From Amoebidium appalachense (Eukaryota; Ichthyosporea): 64,000 bases of DNA. Position 1 is the first letter of the stretch, and the number at the start of each line of letters is the position of its first letter. The stretch is taken from positions 8,618,001 to 8,682,000 of the forward strand of contig CAVNZM010000012.1 of NCBI GenBank assembly GCA_963693365.1. Reading direction: 5' to 3'. A program made the translations under genes and the position numbers. Positions 1 through 35,361 of this stretch are shown here, one piece after another. The notes under the pieces were generated by a model, which had not been told where the DNA came from, ran no database searches, and saw nothing but the letters and a program-made list of their open reading frames with translations.

Positions 1-86
1 GTGAAAATTTCAAACACATTGTACACAGAAAACACAAACATACACACACGCCCGGTTCACTAACACACCCACACACATGAGCGGAC

Positions 87-124
<38 letters not shown>

Positions 125-837
125 CCACCGGGGCCCCCCTTCTCTCTATCCTCCCATCCCCTATTCCAACCACCACCAACCACAACTCCAGACATATCCG
201 AACGGTTACCCGGCAACACACACATTTGAGCACTTTACACACATTATGCTACATTGGAAACAGTATCTTCCACCCCTCCCCACTTGCAACCAAACTATCC
301 TGTTGTCACGTTCACCAGACCACTATCTTAGACCAGCACTCTTATCTCTCCCCCCTCCCTCCCCCCTCTCCCCCGGGCGTCTCTCTCCACACACACACAC
401 AGTCCACCCCCACTACACATTTCCATTCACCTCAACACATTGCTCAATGACTTGCAAACCGATATACACACATACGCATGGTTTGTGGGTGGTTAAAGTG
501 GGCGAGGTGGGTTGCTGATGGTAACCGAGCAAAGGGAGTATGAAGGCAAATATTAAACCAAGAGGGGAGCTGGGGTGGGGTGGGGTGCAGTGGGGAGTGT
601 GGGTGGGTAAAGGGGGAGAGAGGGGGGGAGAGGGAGGGAGGGGGGAAAGGCGAGAGCGAAAGAGCGAGAACGAGAGGGCGGGAGGGGGCGGGGAAGAGAG
701 AGGGGCAGGGGGGGGGGGGGGGGGGGGGGGGAGGAAGAGAAGAGAATAGGCAGAACACACCCACACCCACCCACCCACCCACACATGCACAAACACACAC
801 ACACACACATGAACACACATCATAGCATGGACACACA
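1..837. repeat. C/G runs and CA-rich low-complexity DNA
   Basis: A 29-base C run (93-121), a G run of about 24 bases (708-731), CCT and GGA stretches and (AC)n runs. Long ORFs here are artefacts of the composition; no gene is supported. Confidence 0.85.
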
Positions 838-1083
838 CACACAGCTAGAGAGAGATGAGAGAGAGAGAGAGGGGAGAACAGAGAGAGAGGGAGGGGAGAG
901 AAAAAAAGAGAGAAGAGAAGGCGGAGTGAGACGGGGGGAAGTGTGTGTGTGTGTGTGTGTGTCTGTGTGTGTGTGAGTAGGTGTGTGTGTACACGAGAGC
1001 GATAGCCTGAGAAAGCGACCCGGAGAGATAGATGGAGAGAGACGAAAAGACAGACAGACAGACAGACAGACATACAGACAGAC

Positions 1084-1139
<56 letters not shown>

Positions 1140-1161
1140 GGGGGGGGGAGAGGGAGAGGGA

Positions 1162-1252
<91 letters not shown>

Positions 1253-1560
1253 GGAGAGAGAGAGGGGGGGAAAAGAGAGAGGGAGATAGAGAGAGAGAGA
1301 GAGAAGGGGGATGGAGAGGGAGATGGAGAGGGAGGAAGGGAGGGAGGAAAGGAGGGAGGGAGGGAGGGAGGGAGGGAGTTAGGGACGGAGGGAGGAATAG
1401 AGGGAGGGGGGGAGGTAGGGAGGGAGGGAGGGAGGGAGGGAGAGAGGAATGGAGGGAGGTTAGGGAGCTAGGGAGGGAGGGCGGGAGGGAGGGCGAGACG
1501 GAGGGAGGGAAGGAGGGAGGGAGGGAGAACGTGACGAGAGAAAGCCGAAAGGGGAGGAAG
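838..1560. repeat. Purine tract: (GA)n, (GACA)n, (GGGA)n
   Basis: Over 700 bases almost purely A/G on one strand, with a short (GT)n at 943-975, (GACA)n at 1049-1090, (GA)n to about 1262 and (GGGA)n to about 1525. Such mirror-type purine tracts can form triplex DNA. Confidence 0.9.
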
Positions 1561-2054
1561 AGGAGAGAGACCGGAGAATCACAGAATGTCCAAACCTACA
1601 CAGGCATGCTTTCAAGAGCGATCCATACACACATGGGAATTCCGGAAGAAAGAAACCAGTAAAAACGATTGCTGAAAACAACACTTATTGCCCAACGATT
1701 GGGGACCCGGCAGCAACACTATAACGATTGGCAACATGAGAGTATTCTAAGTCAGGGGTTAAACCTGAAACAGCATACTGACACATCAAAATCCAAAGTT
1801 TCATAGAGTATACTCAGTCTGAGCGGACAACCACTGGACATTTCTAATTTCTATGTACTGAGATAGACACACATTGACATCTAATACGATATACAGTGAA
1901 TAAGGACACCCGGGCTAAGATCACAACAAAACACAGAAAGAGAACCAACGCCCATGACCATCCAGCCTGTGTGTGTGTATGGTCAGCGGAGGTGGCGGTT
2001 ACAGTAAGGACAAGAAGACCAGAGAGAGCAACAATGGGGTGGTGGTGATGGCCT

Positions 2055-2103
<49 letters not shown>

Positions 2104-2294
2104 GGGGAGGGAGGTTAAGGCGGGGGTAGTGCCAAAGTGAAAGCGTCTTGAAGGAAGAGAGAGGGAACATGGTATGGGTGAGACTAGGAGGAGTGAACGA
2201 AGTGGGGGGGGGGACCTGGAGAGCGGGAGGAGGGAGGGAGGGAGGGAGGAGGCAAGGACGGGTGGAGTGAAGGGTGGGAGACAAAGGCGGCCGG

Positions 2295-2335
<41 letters not shown>

Positions 2336-2580
2336 TAATGATGCAGTGGGCATGACTCACAGCTGAATTGGACAGAAACAATCAACCCGAGAAAAAATTG
2401 GAACGTTCCCAGAAAACCGCAAACCAGAAAAAAAAAAAAGCCAGTTTAGGATTGGAGGAAGGGAATGAAACAGAATGATGGATTGAGGGTGAGCGAGAAA
2501 CTTTCAGAGGGGCAGACCGTAGGACAATGTAGGGTGGTAGTTAAATAAAACTGTAATACAATACGAAATGAACGGGTAAT
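1561..2580. repeat. Unique DNA with two long poly-G runs
   Basis: G runs of 47 (2056-2102) and 39 bases (2296-2334) within otherwise unremarkable sequence. No gene is seen. Confidence 0.8.
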
Positions 2581-4112
<1,532 letters not shown>

Positions 4113-4113
4113 T

Positions 4114-4145
<32 letters not shown>

Positions 4146-4788
4146 TGGGGGGGGGAAGAGGGGATTGGTACAGTCCCGGTGAGAATCATGCATCGATAGT
4201 ATTACATGCAAACTTTGAGATTGAAAAATAGGCAACTGGCAGGCACATAGAAAAGCAACGAATTACCCACAAAAAAGAGGTGGGGATCAAGGGGTAGAGA
4301 GGTGGCTGTACGGTAATGGGAAAGCGAAGAAAGAGCTCTTACACCGGTGCTTAGAAAGAAGTGAAACATGCCAAACAGTAGGTTAGATCAAGTTGCAAGA
4401 GATTTCGAGCACAGGTGCAAGGCGGTGTTGTGAGGTATTCAAAAGGGAGAGCGAGGGCGGCGGCCGTGTGCGCGCGTGTGTGTGTGTGTGTTTGGGGGGG
4501 GGGGGGGGGGGGGGGGGGAGGGAGGGGAAGGGGGGAGAGGGGGAGGGACGGGGGGGGGGGGGGGGGGGAGGAGGAGATGGTTTACATGTGAAATCGTGTG
4601 TTTCTCCTTCCTCACACGCACACACAAATACTGTGACGCACCGCACTCTCTTCCCCCCTCCCCCTCTTCCCCTCTCGTTCTCTCAATCATATGCGGACAC
4701 CAACAAACACACTCGTAAACTCACTTTCACTCTGACTCTCGCTCACCCCGACATCCTCTCATCCTTTTCTCCACACACACACACACAT

Positions 4789-4848
<60 letters not shown>

Positions 4849-5046
4849 GCGCGCCCGCGCGCGCACACACACTCGCTCTTTGCTTTCCCCTTCACTTTGA
4901 TCCCCTCTTGGTCTGACTTTCCTCTCTCTCTCTCTCTCTCTCTCCCCCCCCTCCCCCCCCCCCCCCCTTTCGAGTCTCCGAGTCACCTCTCTTCTTTCTC
5001 TCTCTCTTTAGGCTCCCTCCCTCTCTCTGCCTCCCTCTCTATATGA

Positions 5047-5141
<95 letters not shown>

Positions 5142-5472
5142 TTCTCCTATCCAGGCTCGAACATGTATTACTCACTCGCTCCCTCCGACACACACACTCC
5201 AACCCCCTCCCTCCCCCCCCCCCCCCCCCCCCCCCTCCCCCCTCCCACTCTTGCCTCCCACACAAATCCTCAAGAGCCTCGGTTTTGTATATTATGTATG
5301 GATGCAAACCCTTCGTTTTTATGTGTGTGTACATGTATGCCGCAGGCAAAGCCTTGGAAGGGGCGGGGGGGGGGAGGGGGGAGGAGAGGGGGGAGGGGGG
5401 AGGGGGGAGGGGGGGGAGGGGTTGAATCAATTCATAGCAATGAATATCCTATCAAAAACTGAGAGAGATTTG

Positions 5473-5504
<32 letters not shown>

Positions 5505-5800
5505 AGCACGCACCAGTTCCGCGCGCCGTCCGTACTTCTTGCCCTGACCACTCGGAGGTTCATCGTGGGCCATTTGCTTTCACACCGCCTGCCTCCCCTG
5601 CAGAATAAAAAAAGAAAGGAAAAGAGGGAAGAAAGAAAAGAAAGAAAGAAAGGAAGGGGAAAAAATAAGAATAAAAAATAAAACAAAAGAAAGATTCTGA
5701 AAGAAGAAAGGAAAGAGAGAGAGAGAACAAAAACCGACCAAACAAAGGGGGGAAGGGGGGGGGGGGGGGGGGGGGGGGGAGGGGGGGGGGGGGAAGAAAG
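4113..5800. repeat. Mixed microsatellite block
   Basis: Poly-G (4113-4144, 4494-4518, 5473-5502, 5757-5793), (AC)n passing into (CG)n with possible Z-DNA character (4777-4868), (TC)n then (TG)n (5045-5140), and poly-C (5211-5234). No gene is seen. Confidence 0.85.
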
Positions 5801-6280
5801 GAAAGGAGGTTAGCACGATGCAGCCGGCGTTCTCAGGCACATGGGATAGTAAAGGTCATATGTTTGATATCATACATCCGAGATTTGAAGACAGAGACGG
5901 CCGTCTCAGTGAACAACAAGGTATTAATGGGTTACTCACAACAACCAATTGGCCCACCATACACCTTACTATTACCTTTAACCTTAGTACGGAAAAAGGA
6001 TACCATTGAAAGCGAAAAAACAACTCTGGACGTAATGCTGCCAAACACAAATGGTTGGAAAGACGAAACCAGAAAACAAAAGCACAAAATGGCAAATAGA
6101 GCACTCTCGGGCAAAAGACGCCCGGATGGAGCCCATTAAGTGTCTAATGCAGTGCGAAGAACAAAGATTTACAACAGAAAACTCAATGCACAAGCGCGAA
6201 AACGTTATAAAAGAGCGTGAGCTGGTGTGCAGAGTCAGCACTGAGTCCATCCTTGGAACGGGGCGAAACATTTCCGTGCG
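5801..6280. other. Unique DNA, no gene seen
   Basis: Two overlapping short ORFs with no recognisable motif; treated as non-coding. Confidence 0.4.
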
Positions 6281-6281
6281 C

Positions 6282-6358
<77 letters not shown>

Positions 6359-6412
6359 CGTGCGTGCGTGCGTGCGTGCGCGCCAGTGCATGTGTGTGTG
6401 TGCGTGTGCGTG

Positions 6413-6494
<82 letters not shown>

Positions 6495-6750
6495 ACGGTG
6501 TGTGTGTCTTTGGGGGCCCTTAGGGGGCGGGGGGAGGGAGGGGGTGGAGGGGAGGAGGGGTGAAGGGGAGAAAGACAGAGGGGAAAAAGAGAGATGGGAG
6601 TTCGGAAGAGAGAGAAATAGCCTGAGAGGGAGATAGAGGGGGGGGGGGGGGGGGGGGGGGGGAGGGGGGAGGGAGAGAGGGAGGGAGGGCGGGGGGGGAG
6701 AGAGGGAGGGAAGGGGGAGGGGGGGGGGGGGGGGGGACAGGAGGAGGGAG
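6281..6750. repeat. (GT)n array and G-rich purine tract
   Basis: (GT)n with GC-rich interruptions (6285-6491) followed by GGGA/GA and poly-G runs to about 6736. Confidence 0.9.
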
Positions 6751-7609
6751 GGAGAGAGAGAAGCCATATCAGGAAAACAATTCCAAAGATACGACAGAAA
6801 CTCAAACTTTAGGTTCCGTAAAAGAAAGCAATCACAGTCGATTTCCCTGCTTCAAGCCTTGGTTATACTTCCTTTGCAACCCAGATTTCTAAACATCTCT
6901 CGAAGTACAAACTGCAGCACGCAAATCCGATTGAAAGCCAGAGGAAATAGAAACCGGGTCAGAGCCAAAACCAGTAACCAGTTTCAAGAAAAAACAGTAA
7001 CAGGATCTCCCCGCCAATAAACCAAAACACTACAAACGTAGAGAAAAAGAAACACCAACACGAGTATGTGTGGCCCCGAAGTCTTAGAAGTGATGCAGAG
7101 GACGAGGTATTGGGGAAAGTGTATTTATTGGTCATCGTGCACCCAGCATTGTCATGAGTCAAGACACGGTACTACGGTACTCCGAAAAAACATACCAAGT
7201 GAGAAACTTTTCGAAGGACACACAGAAGTTGGGTGAATGATATTGCAGGCAACGGTTTCATAAGAGTTTGCCGAACAAAACATATCTCAAATAGGCTGTC
7301 TCCCTAATTCTACTGTACTCTTTTTCACCCGCCCTTGCGTCCACTTGCATGTGAACAACAAACCTCTGCCGTGGGTCAATGCAGATTTCGTCAAAAAAAA
7401 ATATATAAAAAAATGCAAGGGTGAGCTCACAGGTGGTTTGAATCTGACTCAAGTCTAAGAGCTTTATGTCTTAGTTAACTAAGTAATGTCTGCACAACTG
7501 TGTAAAACACCGATGGCAACGCAGATTTAACATAATCGAGAATCAGAAAGGAAGAATAGGCATATGGTGGCCAAATCAGTGTGACGGTAATTCAGGTCGG
7601 TGGCCCAGA

Positions 7610-7720
7610 TGTTTGTGTGTGTGCGTGTGTGCGTGTTCGTGTGCGCGCGCGTGTGTGTGCGTGCGCGCATACGTGTGTGTGTGCGTGCGCAGATTGTGCA
7701 CGCGTGTGTGCTGGTGTGTA

Positions 7721-7777
<57 letters not shown>

Positions 7778-7985
7778 ACAGTGTGTGTGTGTGTGTGCAC
7801 AGTGCGTGCGTGTGTGTGTGTGTGTGTACAGTGTGCGTGTTTGTGTGTGTGTGTGTGTGCGTGTGCGTGCGGGTGTCCGTGCTCCAGAGACAATGTGTGT
7901 GCATGTGTGGGTGGGTGTGTGCATCTATGTGACTATGCATACGGCGTTTTGGGGCCGGGGGGGGGGGGGGGGGGGGGGGGGAGGG
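7610..7985. repeat. GT-rich array ending in poly-G
   Basis: Imperfect GT repeats with GTGCGTGCG interruptions and three copies of a GTGCACAGTG spacer at about 7774-7835, then a run of about 24 G (7957-7981). Confidence 0.85.
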
Positions 7986-10541
7986 AGGGCGGAGGAAGAA
8001 AACAAACTCACTGCTAGTAGGACTGAGACTTCAGCAATAACGGTTTCTCGAACAATACGACTAAGTGCCAACTTCATAGTTTGTGGTGGCATGGTACTAA
8101 ACTGACACCCTGAGGTGTAGACTCTTCCCAACAAGACAACTCACACCAAGGCTATGCACCGTGGCACCAACCGTTACTAGACAAACTTTGCCATACCCAG
8201 CTCAAGTACTCTAAGCTGCCGTGAAAAAGTTTTGGTGTCGCTCAGGCTCATGTTTCGATCCTGAGTAAGAGGTGATGCAAACACTGCAACCCGAAAGGAT
8301 GCAATTTGCCAAAGTTGACCGCTTGTGAAGCAACATTATAGCCCGACTGCAAACGAAACAACCACCCCGGCGAAATTCGTTTAATGGCCTTGATAACATC
8401 TCCAAAAAGTGAATGCAGGGAAGACTTGATTATCGAGATGATGCGAACGCTGAACCCTATGGGGAGTAATTTGTAGGTGATTGCAACAGATGAAACTCTG
8501 CACGAAAGCCACCATCACGGTGCTAATGCCAACCTTTCGCTCCCTAGCAGAATTCACAACGGTTATAAACGAAAAACACAGGTAAGGCCGGAGATGCGAT
8601 CTGAGAAAACATTTTGTGCGGGCACTTCTCTATGTTCGCTCGTTTCGAACCCTAGAAACTACTCACCTCTGCTCAAACGCCGAAAAAAGCAAAGCAGACC
8701 CTGACTGAGCAAACACCGTGACACGTCGATACTACTGTGAGATTACCACTTGACATGACTTGTTCCATGACCTTTTCAGGCGATTAAAAAAGTTGTAAAC
8801 GGCAAAGAGGGAGCGGAGTGCAAAGGTGCGGGAAGATGAGGTCGCTTTTGAGGTTCGACTGAGTTTACGGGAAAGACCAGTTGAACCGTACAGAAAAAAG
8901 AATCCTAAACTACAGTAAGCAAATAGTCACTCACAACGTGAAGCGAGAATTAAGGGGAGAGTGAGGAACCATTTTTGAAACGTGGTTTGAATGCGGCCTT
9001 AAGTGGGCACCGGAGAGGAGGGAGCACTGTTTAGGCGCCCGTCACAGAGATATCACACCACCAGCCCGTGACCGTTAGCTAAACTACGCCACCTGGAAAA
9101 CGTGACTTGAAAATCCAGGAAGCACACAGACTGTATAATCAAGAGTCTCCCAGGGCGAAGACAACAATGCTGGAGTCAATAAAGCGTTGCTAGTAAGTTA
9201 GTAAGTGGTGTAAAGTGGTATAAGCCACAAAATTTCTGCAACAGAAAACCCAGAACATGGAGCCTCAGGGGGTGCACGACGGGGCCTACAGCAATAACTG
9301 TGAACCTCAGGGGGGGAAGGGGGGAGGAAGCAGACGTAAAGACATGTTTGATGAAAAACGTTACGGGTCCAGGGGAGTTACAAGCACTCACCTTGTGGTT
9401 GTAGCCACTCGGGAGAAGAGCAGGAAGGGTAGGTAAGTTTCTGGTTGATTTTTGTCTTGGTTACAGAGAGGTCACTGGAGTGACCAGCACAGTCACTCCG
9501 AGGCATCCGGCCGACCCAGAGAGACTACCGGGCCAGCTAAATCGGTAAAGATGAAGATTGGAAGCAGAATTTCGTAGCGAAAAGCCGGTGGTTATGGAAA
9601 GAAACCCAAAGTTGTGGTCCTCAGTTTGTAATGTGGGATCTCCCACCAGTTACAACCGGAATAAGTAACGGTCGATTTCTAAAATGTCACCTACTTGGTT
9701 TCTGAATTGTGAATACCATCAGGCCCCCACATAAAACTTAAACGATGGCGTGTGTTGGGCACGGCATTGGCGTACAACTGACAAAAAAACAATACCTATT
9801 CTTAGTCCTCGGATCAAAGGTTCAGTCACACAAGGTTAGGGACTGTCTCTGAGTCATCAGATTTTCGTTGTTGACACACTGACTGTCAGTCTTGCTTCGT
9901 TTTATGACTTTGAAGTGAACGCCGAGTGAGAGAGAGCCACACTACTCATGGGCTCGGCGTTTCGTTCATTCTTATAGTGTCAGATCAGAGAAAGTCACTA
10001 ACCCACAGTGTTATATACTAAGAAACGAACCGTCTCTACCAGCAAGGGTGGAAAAATGAGCAGCCAAGGGCCCATCCGAAAAATTTCAAAGTTGCCTTTG
10101 TACCACTGTCTGAGAGCTTAAAACCATGTGAAACCACCAATATTCTAGCCCGAGCAGGGACAAACAAACACGTGTACAGAAACTCCTTTCTGTTCCGCTG
10201 CATATATACGTGGTATACTATGAAACTCGCCAAACCGCGCCAACGGCTGCGTGATAATAATCGGTGTGTCAGAGCTGTGTCAGTTTATTTTCTTCCGATG
10301 CTGGCGTCACCAACTGGTGCATGCAAAAAAATGCATGCGCCCGGAATACCGTGACGTCACGCGTACGCACTGCGGCCAACGGGTTCTTGATGACCGGTGG
10401 GTGTACAATATATGCTTGATGTTTGCCTTTAACTATCTACTATGTTCTGTATGCTCTTTAATATAGTTTTTGGTTAAATTCAAATAAACAATTTAATTAG
10501 TTGGTTATTATTATGATCATTGTTGTTTTCCCTCTCACCAG

Positions 10542-10704
10542 GCGTCTCGATCAGGCACGGAGCTTCGACTGTCGGGTTCTAATCTTCGGAGCAAACGGCC
10601 AATCGGGATCTGCGATGGAAGCTGATCATGACGACTCAGTCCAATGTTCGTGTGCACCATCAGGATTTTATCCGAAGTGGCCGCTCTTTCAGAAAAAACC
10701 ATAA
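10542..10704 (+). CDS. Candidate terminal exon of an unrecognised gene
   Basis: A strong acceptor (gttttccctctcaccag) opens a frame of 53 codons (RLDQARSFDCRVLIFGANGQ and on) that ends TAA at 10702-10704, overlapping an AATAAA at 10704-10709. The combination looks like a 3'-terminal exon, but no partner exons or family were found. Confidence 0.25.
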
Positions 10705-10970
10705 ATAAAAAGTAAATATTACTGTAAACAAATATATTTAACATATTATTTCACCAAAGGTGTGCTTTGCTTTAGGTAAGTGGCGAATTACGATATTAGT
10801 CATGCGTCTCTGTAGCCGTCAATTTTTGTAACATTACGCACCGCGTGCTGTCGTGTGACTCGTGTCGTATCGATTGGTTGCAAAAGGAATTCTTTTTCAA
10901 AAACATGAGCTCAAGATATTACAAAACAGCTAAATAATAAAGGATATGAACTGGCACGCATACAGATAGT

Positions 10971-11153
10971 CTACTTTATGCTCATGTTCAGCTCCATTTT
11001 TTCTTTGATTCCAAGAACTCTCTGATAGTGAAGAAAGCCCGTGCCAGCGGTGCTACTTCTGGGGAATTCGATGAGTAAATATATCTCATTATTCTCTTGC
11101 TCTGTTTGTGACATGTTCAGGGGAAAATTCCTGAGAAGTTGATCGAATTTCAT
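10971..11153 (-). CDS. Candidate small ORF, 60 aa, unrecognised
   Basis: A complete ATG-to-TAG ORF (MKFDQLLRNFPLNMSQTEQE and on) in unique DNA with ordinary amino-acid composition. Its length is within what chance allows in 7 kb, so it is listed only as a possibility. Confidence 0.18.
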   Translation of the reverse strand: MKFDQLLRNFPLNMSQTEQENNEIYLLIEFPRSSTAGTGFLHYQRVLGIKEKMELNMSIK

Positions 11154-14100
11154 ATCATTTGATTTTCCAAGAAATAAAAGCTTTAAGTATGATAGACACC
11201 TAATAATTAACCAAATATAAGATGCGGTTAACCTTTTTTTTTCCTTCTATGATTTCTGAGTCACGTTCACATATTCCAGAAGAATTCCAGGTTCCCGATT
11301 CGCTCGATAAAAAACGACCCCCCGTAATTCATCCCCCTTGACCTCCACGTGTTCAAATGATAATTTATTTTTGATTGAGTCTATGGAGACGCGACCACGG
11401 ATAAACTATTGTAGTAATTATTGTAGTAACATGTTATGCCTCACCATGCATAGCTGTCTCACGTCACGGTACGCATCATCCTACATAGTGCACAAGTAAA
11501 CACGTGACACCTGCATGTGATAAAGTATTTCTCAACAGTACAGTAACAAAGGCTTATCAAAATCAAGAGATATACGTAGGCCTAGGGCTCCCTTTCGCGT
11601 TAGCCAGCGGGTATTTAAAGCCTTGGAGACTAGTGCCACACGTTCCCCATGAAGGCGGAGTCAGCTCTGAAGAGGCGATATGAGGTACCCTCATAAGAGA
11701 TATATGTACGTAGGGCCTTTGCGGCAATTGCGAACAAACTTTTGGGGGATTTTTTTTTGCGGAATTTCCCGGCGGCGGCCCAGTCACTGTGAGTCCGAGA
11801 CATTGATCTATTGAATAGCTATAGGCTACAGCACTACAATCAGCCAGTCAGAGGCTGTAACATGATATCAGAGTGATGGTCATGACGCATAATGCAAAAA
11901 TTTAATCGTGTACTCTCGCATTTGCAAATGGGTGGATTGTGGGCCGTACAGCATATGACAATTCAGTATTTCCAATTTTTAGAGCTGTCAAAGTTTTGTG
12001 GCAATGGCGCCAGGCATGAGACCGCGGATCCAGTTCGAGTCACGTGAAAATCATGTGCGTGTGCACGGTTCTCCAGAGCTTCTGGTCTCCCTAGTTGCGG
12101 CATAAAATCGCAGATACTCAGTACTATTGAACTGGCATATTTTCACTGAGCAGGTCAAGTTGTACAGAAACTCAACAAAGATGTGCTGGATCATAAATAA
12201 AGTCACCTTTGGGAGAGGCCGTTTTGTTTATGAAAATATTTTTAATTCTACATTAGGGATAATCCGATAATTTTATGATTTTATTTTTTCAAGAGTATAC
12301 GATAATCACGAAAAGGCGATTCATCCGATCTACTGGATCTAGGGGACCATTCATTTTGATCAGTGATCAGCACGGTTTGTGTTAGGTGTACATAGCCTCA
12401 GGGGTCACCCTTCCGAAAAAACAGCACAAATGAACCAGTCACTGATGATTGAGGCAAGATAATGATAAATAGATAAGACACTATACTGAGCACGAACTAC
12501 AGGGACCTGCACAGGTTTCCCGAATCGATTGAGGCGCGCACGCACACTGGTCCCATGACACGTTGTACCCGGGGAGTACCGCCCAGGAGTCGACCGGAAA
12601 GTTGCCAAAGCTACCCCCCTTGCGTTTGATTGAGGCATGGCTCAACGAGTCAACGTCCGTGCTGCCGGGCCTGGCGCGGCTTTTCCGTTACACGTGCACA
12701 CACACGTGCACGGCGGCCGCGCATCCGTAAAGGCGCTGCAGGCATTGGTCGGTGTGTGGCCGTGGTCATGCCAACGTGCTTGGCAAACTCAGTACTAGGC
12801 TGCAGGCGGCAGGGCAGTGCAGTGGGCCGGGTGTGTGCAAACGCGGATGGTCGGACACGCCGACGGTCACTTGCAGGCTGCTACATGGCAGCCGGGCTTG
12901 GAAAAGCCTTTACGGTTAAGTCGGTATTGTGGGTCGGCCGACTCGATTGTCGGATGTCATTAATCACCTGCTCTGCATGCCCGTTCGAACTCGTGTTACT
13001 AAGCTCTAGACTCAGTGGGTCTCGGAGCTTTGAGTGTATTCATAATATACACATATTCAAAACTTGTAATCTCATTCACCCGTAACTGTTGTTTCGGAGC
13101 CAGTCTTGCTGCAGACGCGTCGCCGTGCGCTGCCCGCATGCATATGCGTGCCTCGAGGCCTCGAATGCACGTTAGCTAAAATTTCAGTAACAATTCGATT
13201 TAGTGGCTGCCTGAACTTCACAGATTTTTTTAAAGGTCGCAGTGTGTCGCCGCTTTGTGCTTGTCAAGGTTAACGTTGCTGGGCATCTGAGCAGCCTGAG
13301 TATTAGCTTTGAAGGTTTCTTACCAGCGATTAAATGATATTTGGACTGCCAGCATGGCATGGCTTGTGACGCATGTGGGCCGCAGTATTACTTCCTCCCA
13401 CGCCTGGCCCAACAGTTACTTTACTTTGAGGGGTGGCATCCAAAGTTGCAAGTTTCTGAAGGGGTTAACAGCTACAGCCGGGTTCACTGGCTGTTGACCC
13501 TGAGCCTGAACAGTCACAGTAACTGCCAGGGCCTGGTACTGACACGATGCAATCATAGTAATATAAGGCTTCGCTCCGCAATATGATAGACACTCAACAC
13601 TGAGGCCGCCCAATTGCAAGGGTCAAAGCGTCGTGACTTTCTGCAGCTGTGAACAGACTAACAGCCTGGAGTTGATATTTGAAGCAGTATAATGTAGGTG
13701 ACCCCGACACGTACCAGTCATGACATCCTGCTTCCACTCGGACCACAAGCATTGCCTGACGGTCACGGAACATTCAGGGAATGATTATTGAACAACTCAA
13801 ACACAGTGACACCCCCAGCCTTCCCCTCGGTCCAAGACCGGCCGGGTCGGTGCCCGGCCACTCAGTCTGACCGTCCTACTGGGCCCAGGCACTAATAGCA
13901 CTGAAGGGGTAGTCAGCGACATTCCGCACTGGGGAGAGTACACAAAGACACAATATTAATGTGCTTCGTCTACTAAGGCCCGAGTTTTCCGGAGTCTCTT
14001 GACCCACCCAGGCGTACAATCCCAGGCACCCTCCCATCAAACTAAAATTCGGCCCAGTTAATGTTGGTCACTCAAGTGGGTGAGCCAGTCAGACAGGTCT

Positions 14101-15156
14101 CCTCGACTCAACATCTGCATGATGATGTATGATTCACCTCTGTGACAAGACAACTTGCAAATTCGAAAAAGTCCACAAGCCGCTAAACATGAGGCGCTGT
14201 GCGAAACTCAGCCGTCTGCAAGTTCTCAGGTTGTTCCGTGTACTTCCAAGTTTTTTTTTTTTGTTTTTTTTTGTTTTTTTTTTCGCTCTCGGTTTGGTTG
14301 ACTCCTGAGAGTTCTGAGGCTGGCTGGCCGGAGTCCTTCACCGAGCGTTACCAAGGTTGACTGCCTAATTAGGCAAGAATGATGGAAACTGATAAGCTGA
14401 TGCGGTCTCCGCCAATTACACGCGGCTACCTATTACCTAATTCCAGATCTGCCTTTGAACCAGTCAACTGCGCACGCATTTTCATGTTTCCTTGAAACAA
14501 CTTTTTGCCTACAAGCTACCACTAAAGGAACACGCAAACCTGTGTTTAAATTTATGATAGCCACAGAGCCACAGAATATTCTTATAGAGTAGGGTTTTTA
14601 GTGTTTCTTTTAGGTTTTTTTCTGGTGGGCTAGTCTTTAGATAACTAAGTTTGTGATCCAGTGGGTTTGTGAGGCTTTGTGGCTGCAGAGCAAAGGTAAG
14701 GGCAGGTTTGACAAAGGCTTTGCCGCGCCTGTTGCCTCTGACAAATGGCAAAGGTCGAAAGGCATTTGTAGCCGTCTCGGTGGAGGAAAACTTATTGTTA
14801 CTACTTTCTTGCATGCTTTCATCTGTAAACAAGTGTTTTAGTCGTTCGGTTCGTTTGCCATCAGAGATGAGATCTGTTCACGGCAGGTGTTTCGATGTTT
14901 AGATGCTTGGATCTCTCCACACAAGTTGTAACACTTTAATGTCAAGGAGGTAGAAGTTGGCTGCGGCCGTGTGGAAGCTTCATTTATTTTTGCACCAACT
15001 TGAAATGCCATAGCAACTCAAGGCTAGTGCCACTGCGAGGTTCAGCATAGCTCGCACTCGGGCATTCTACAGCTAACCTGTTGCGACTCTACATAAAACG
15101 GTTCGGAATATAGATAATTATTTAGCCGATGTGAGACAATTTCGGCATGCACATAA

Positions 15157-15535
<379 letters not shown>

Positions 15536-15563
15536 GTACGCATGCAAGTGCACCCGTGTGCAT

Positions 15564-15629
15564 CCCAATGATCCTGCAACTCTGTGACGCATCGAGACAG
15601 TGACGTCACAGAGTTGCAGGATTATTGGG
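15564..15629. repeat. Long near-perfect stem-loop with CRE-like site
   Basis: Left arm 15564-15589 and right arm 15604-15629 are 26 bases each and complementary except for one position; the spacer is 14 bases. The right side contains the palindrome TGACGTCA (15601-15608). It lies 110 bases upstream of GEF/GAP exon 1, so it could be promoter, 5'-leader or intron. Confidence 0.7.
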
Positions 15630-15741
15630 GGGACAGAGGTGCATCGCACACACACACACCACAACCACATACAACAAGACCATGACTTGCTTACCACGCA
15701 TTACATCTTATGTCAACTAACCGCCTGTTTCCATGCAGAAA

Positions 15742-35361
<19,620 letters not shown>

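Larger units (their letters stand above)
7986..15150. other. Seven kb of unique DNA without a confident gene
   Basis: This stretch is free of long microsatellites, unlike most of the window. It has many short frames but no recognised domain; weak candidates at 10542-10704 and 10971-11153 are listed separately. A T-rich run lies at 14251-14282. It may hold 5' exons of the GEF/GAP gene that I cannot identify. Confidence 0.45.

Noticed and set aside
540-838. Proline-, glycine- and arginine-rich ORFs in C/G/GA tracts (also 1032-1471, 5984-6805, 57395-58057, 61271-61990)
   Set aside because: Composition alone produces them; no family motif and no conserved ends.
4777-4868. Telomere or centromere repeat
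   Set aside because: No TTAGGG-like or long-period satellite occurs anywhere; this is ordinary (AC)n/(GC)n.
7258-7452. 64-codon minus-strand ORF
   Set aside because: Short, no motif, no splice context; within chance expectation.
12630-13085. 151-codon plus-strand ORF in GC-rich unique DNA
   Set aside because: No motif, basic random-looking composition and no supporting splice sites; it could hide a 5' exon but nothing proves it.
14509-14832. 107-codon minus-strand ORF
   Set aside because: No domain recognised, and the opposite strand is equally open; treated as chance.
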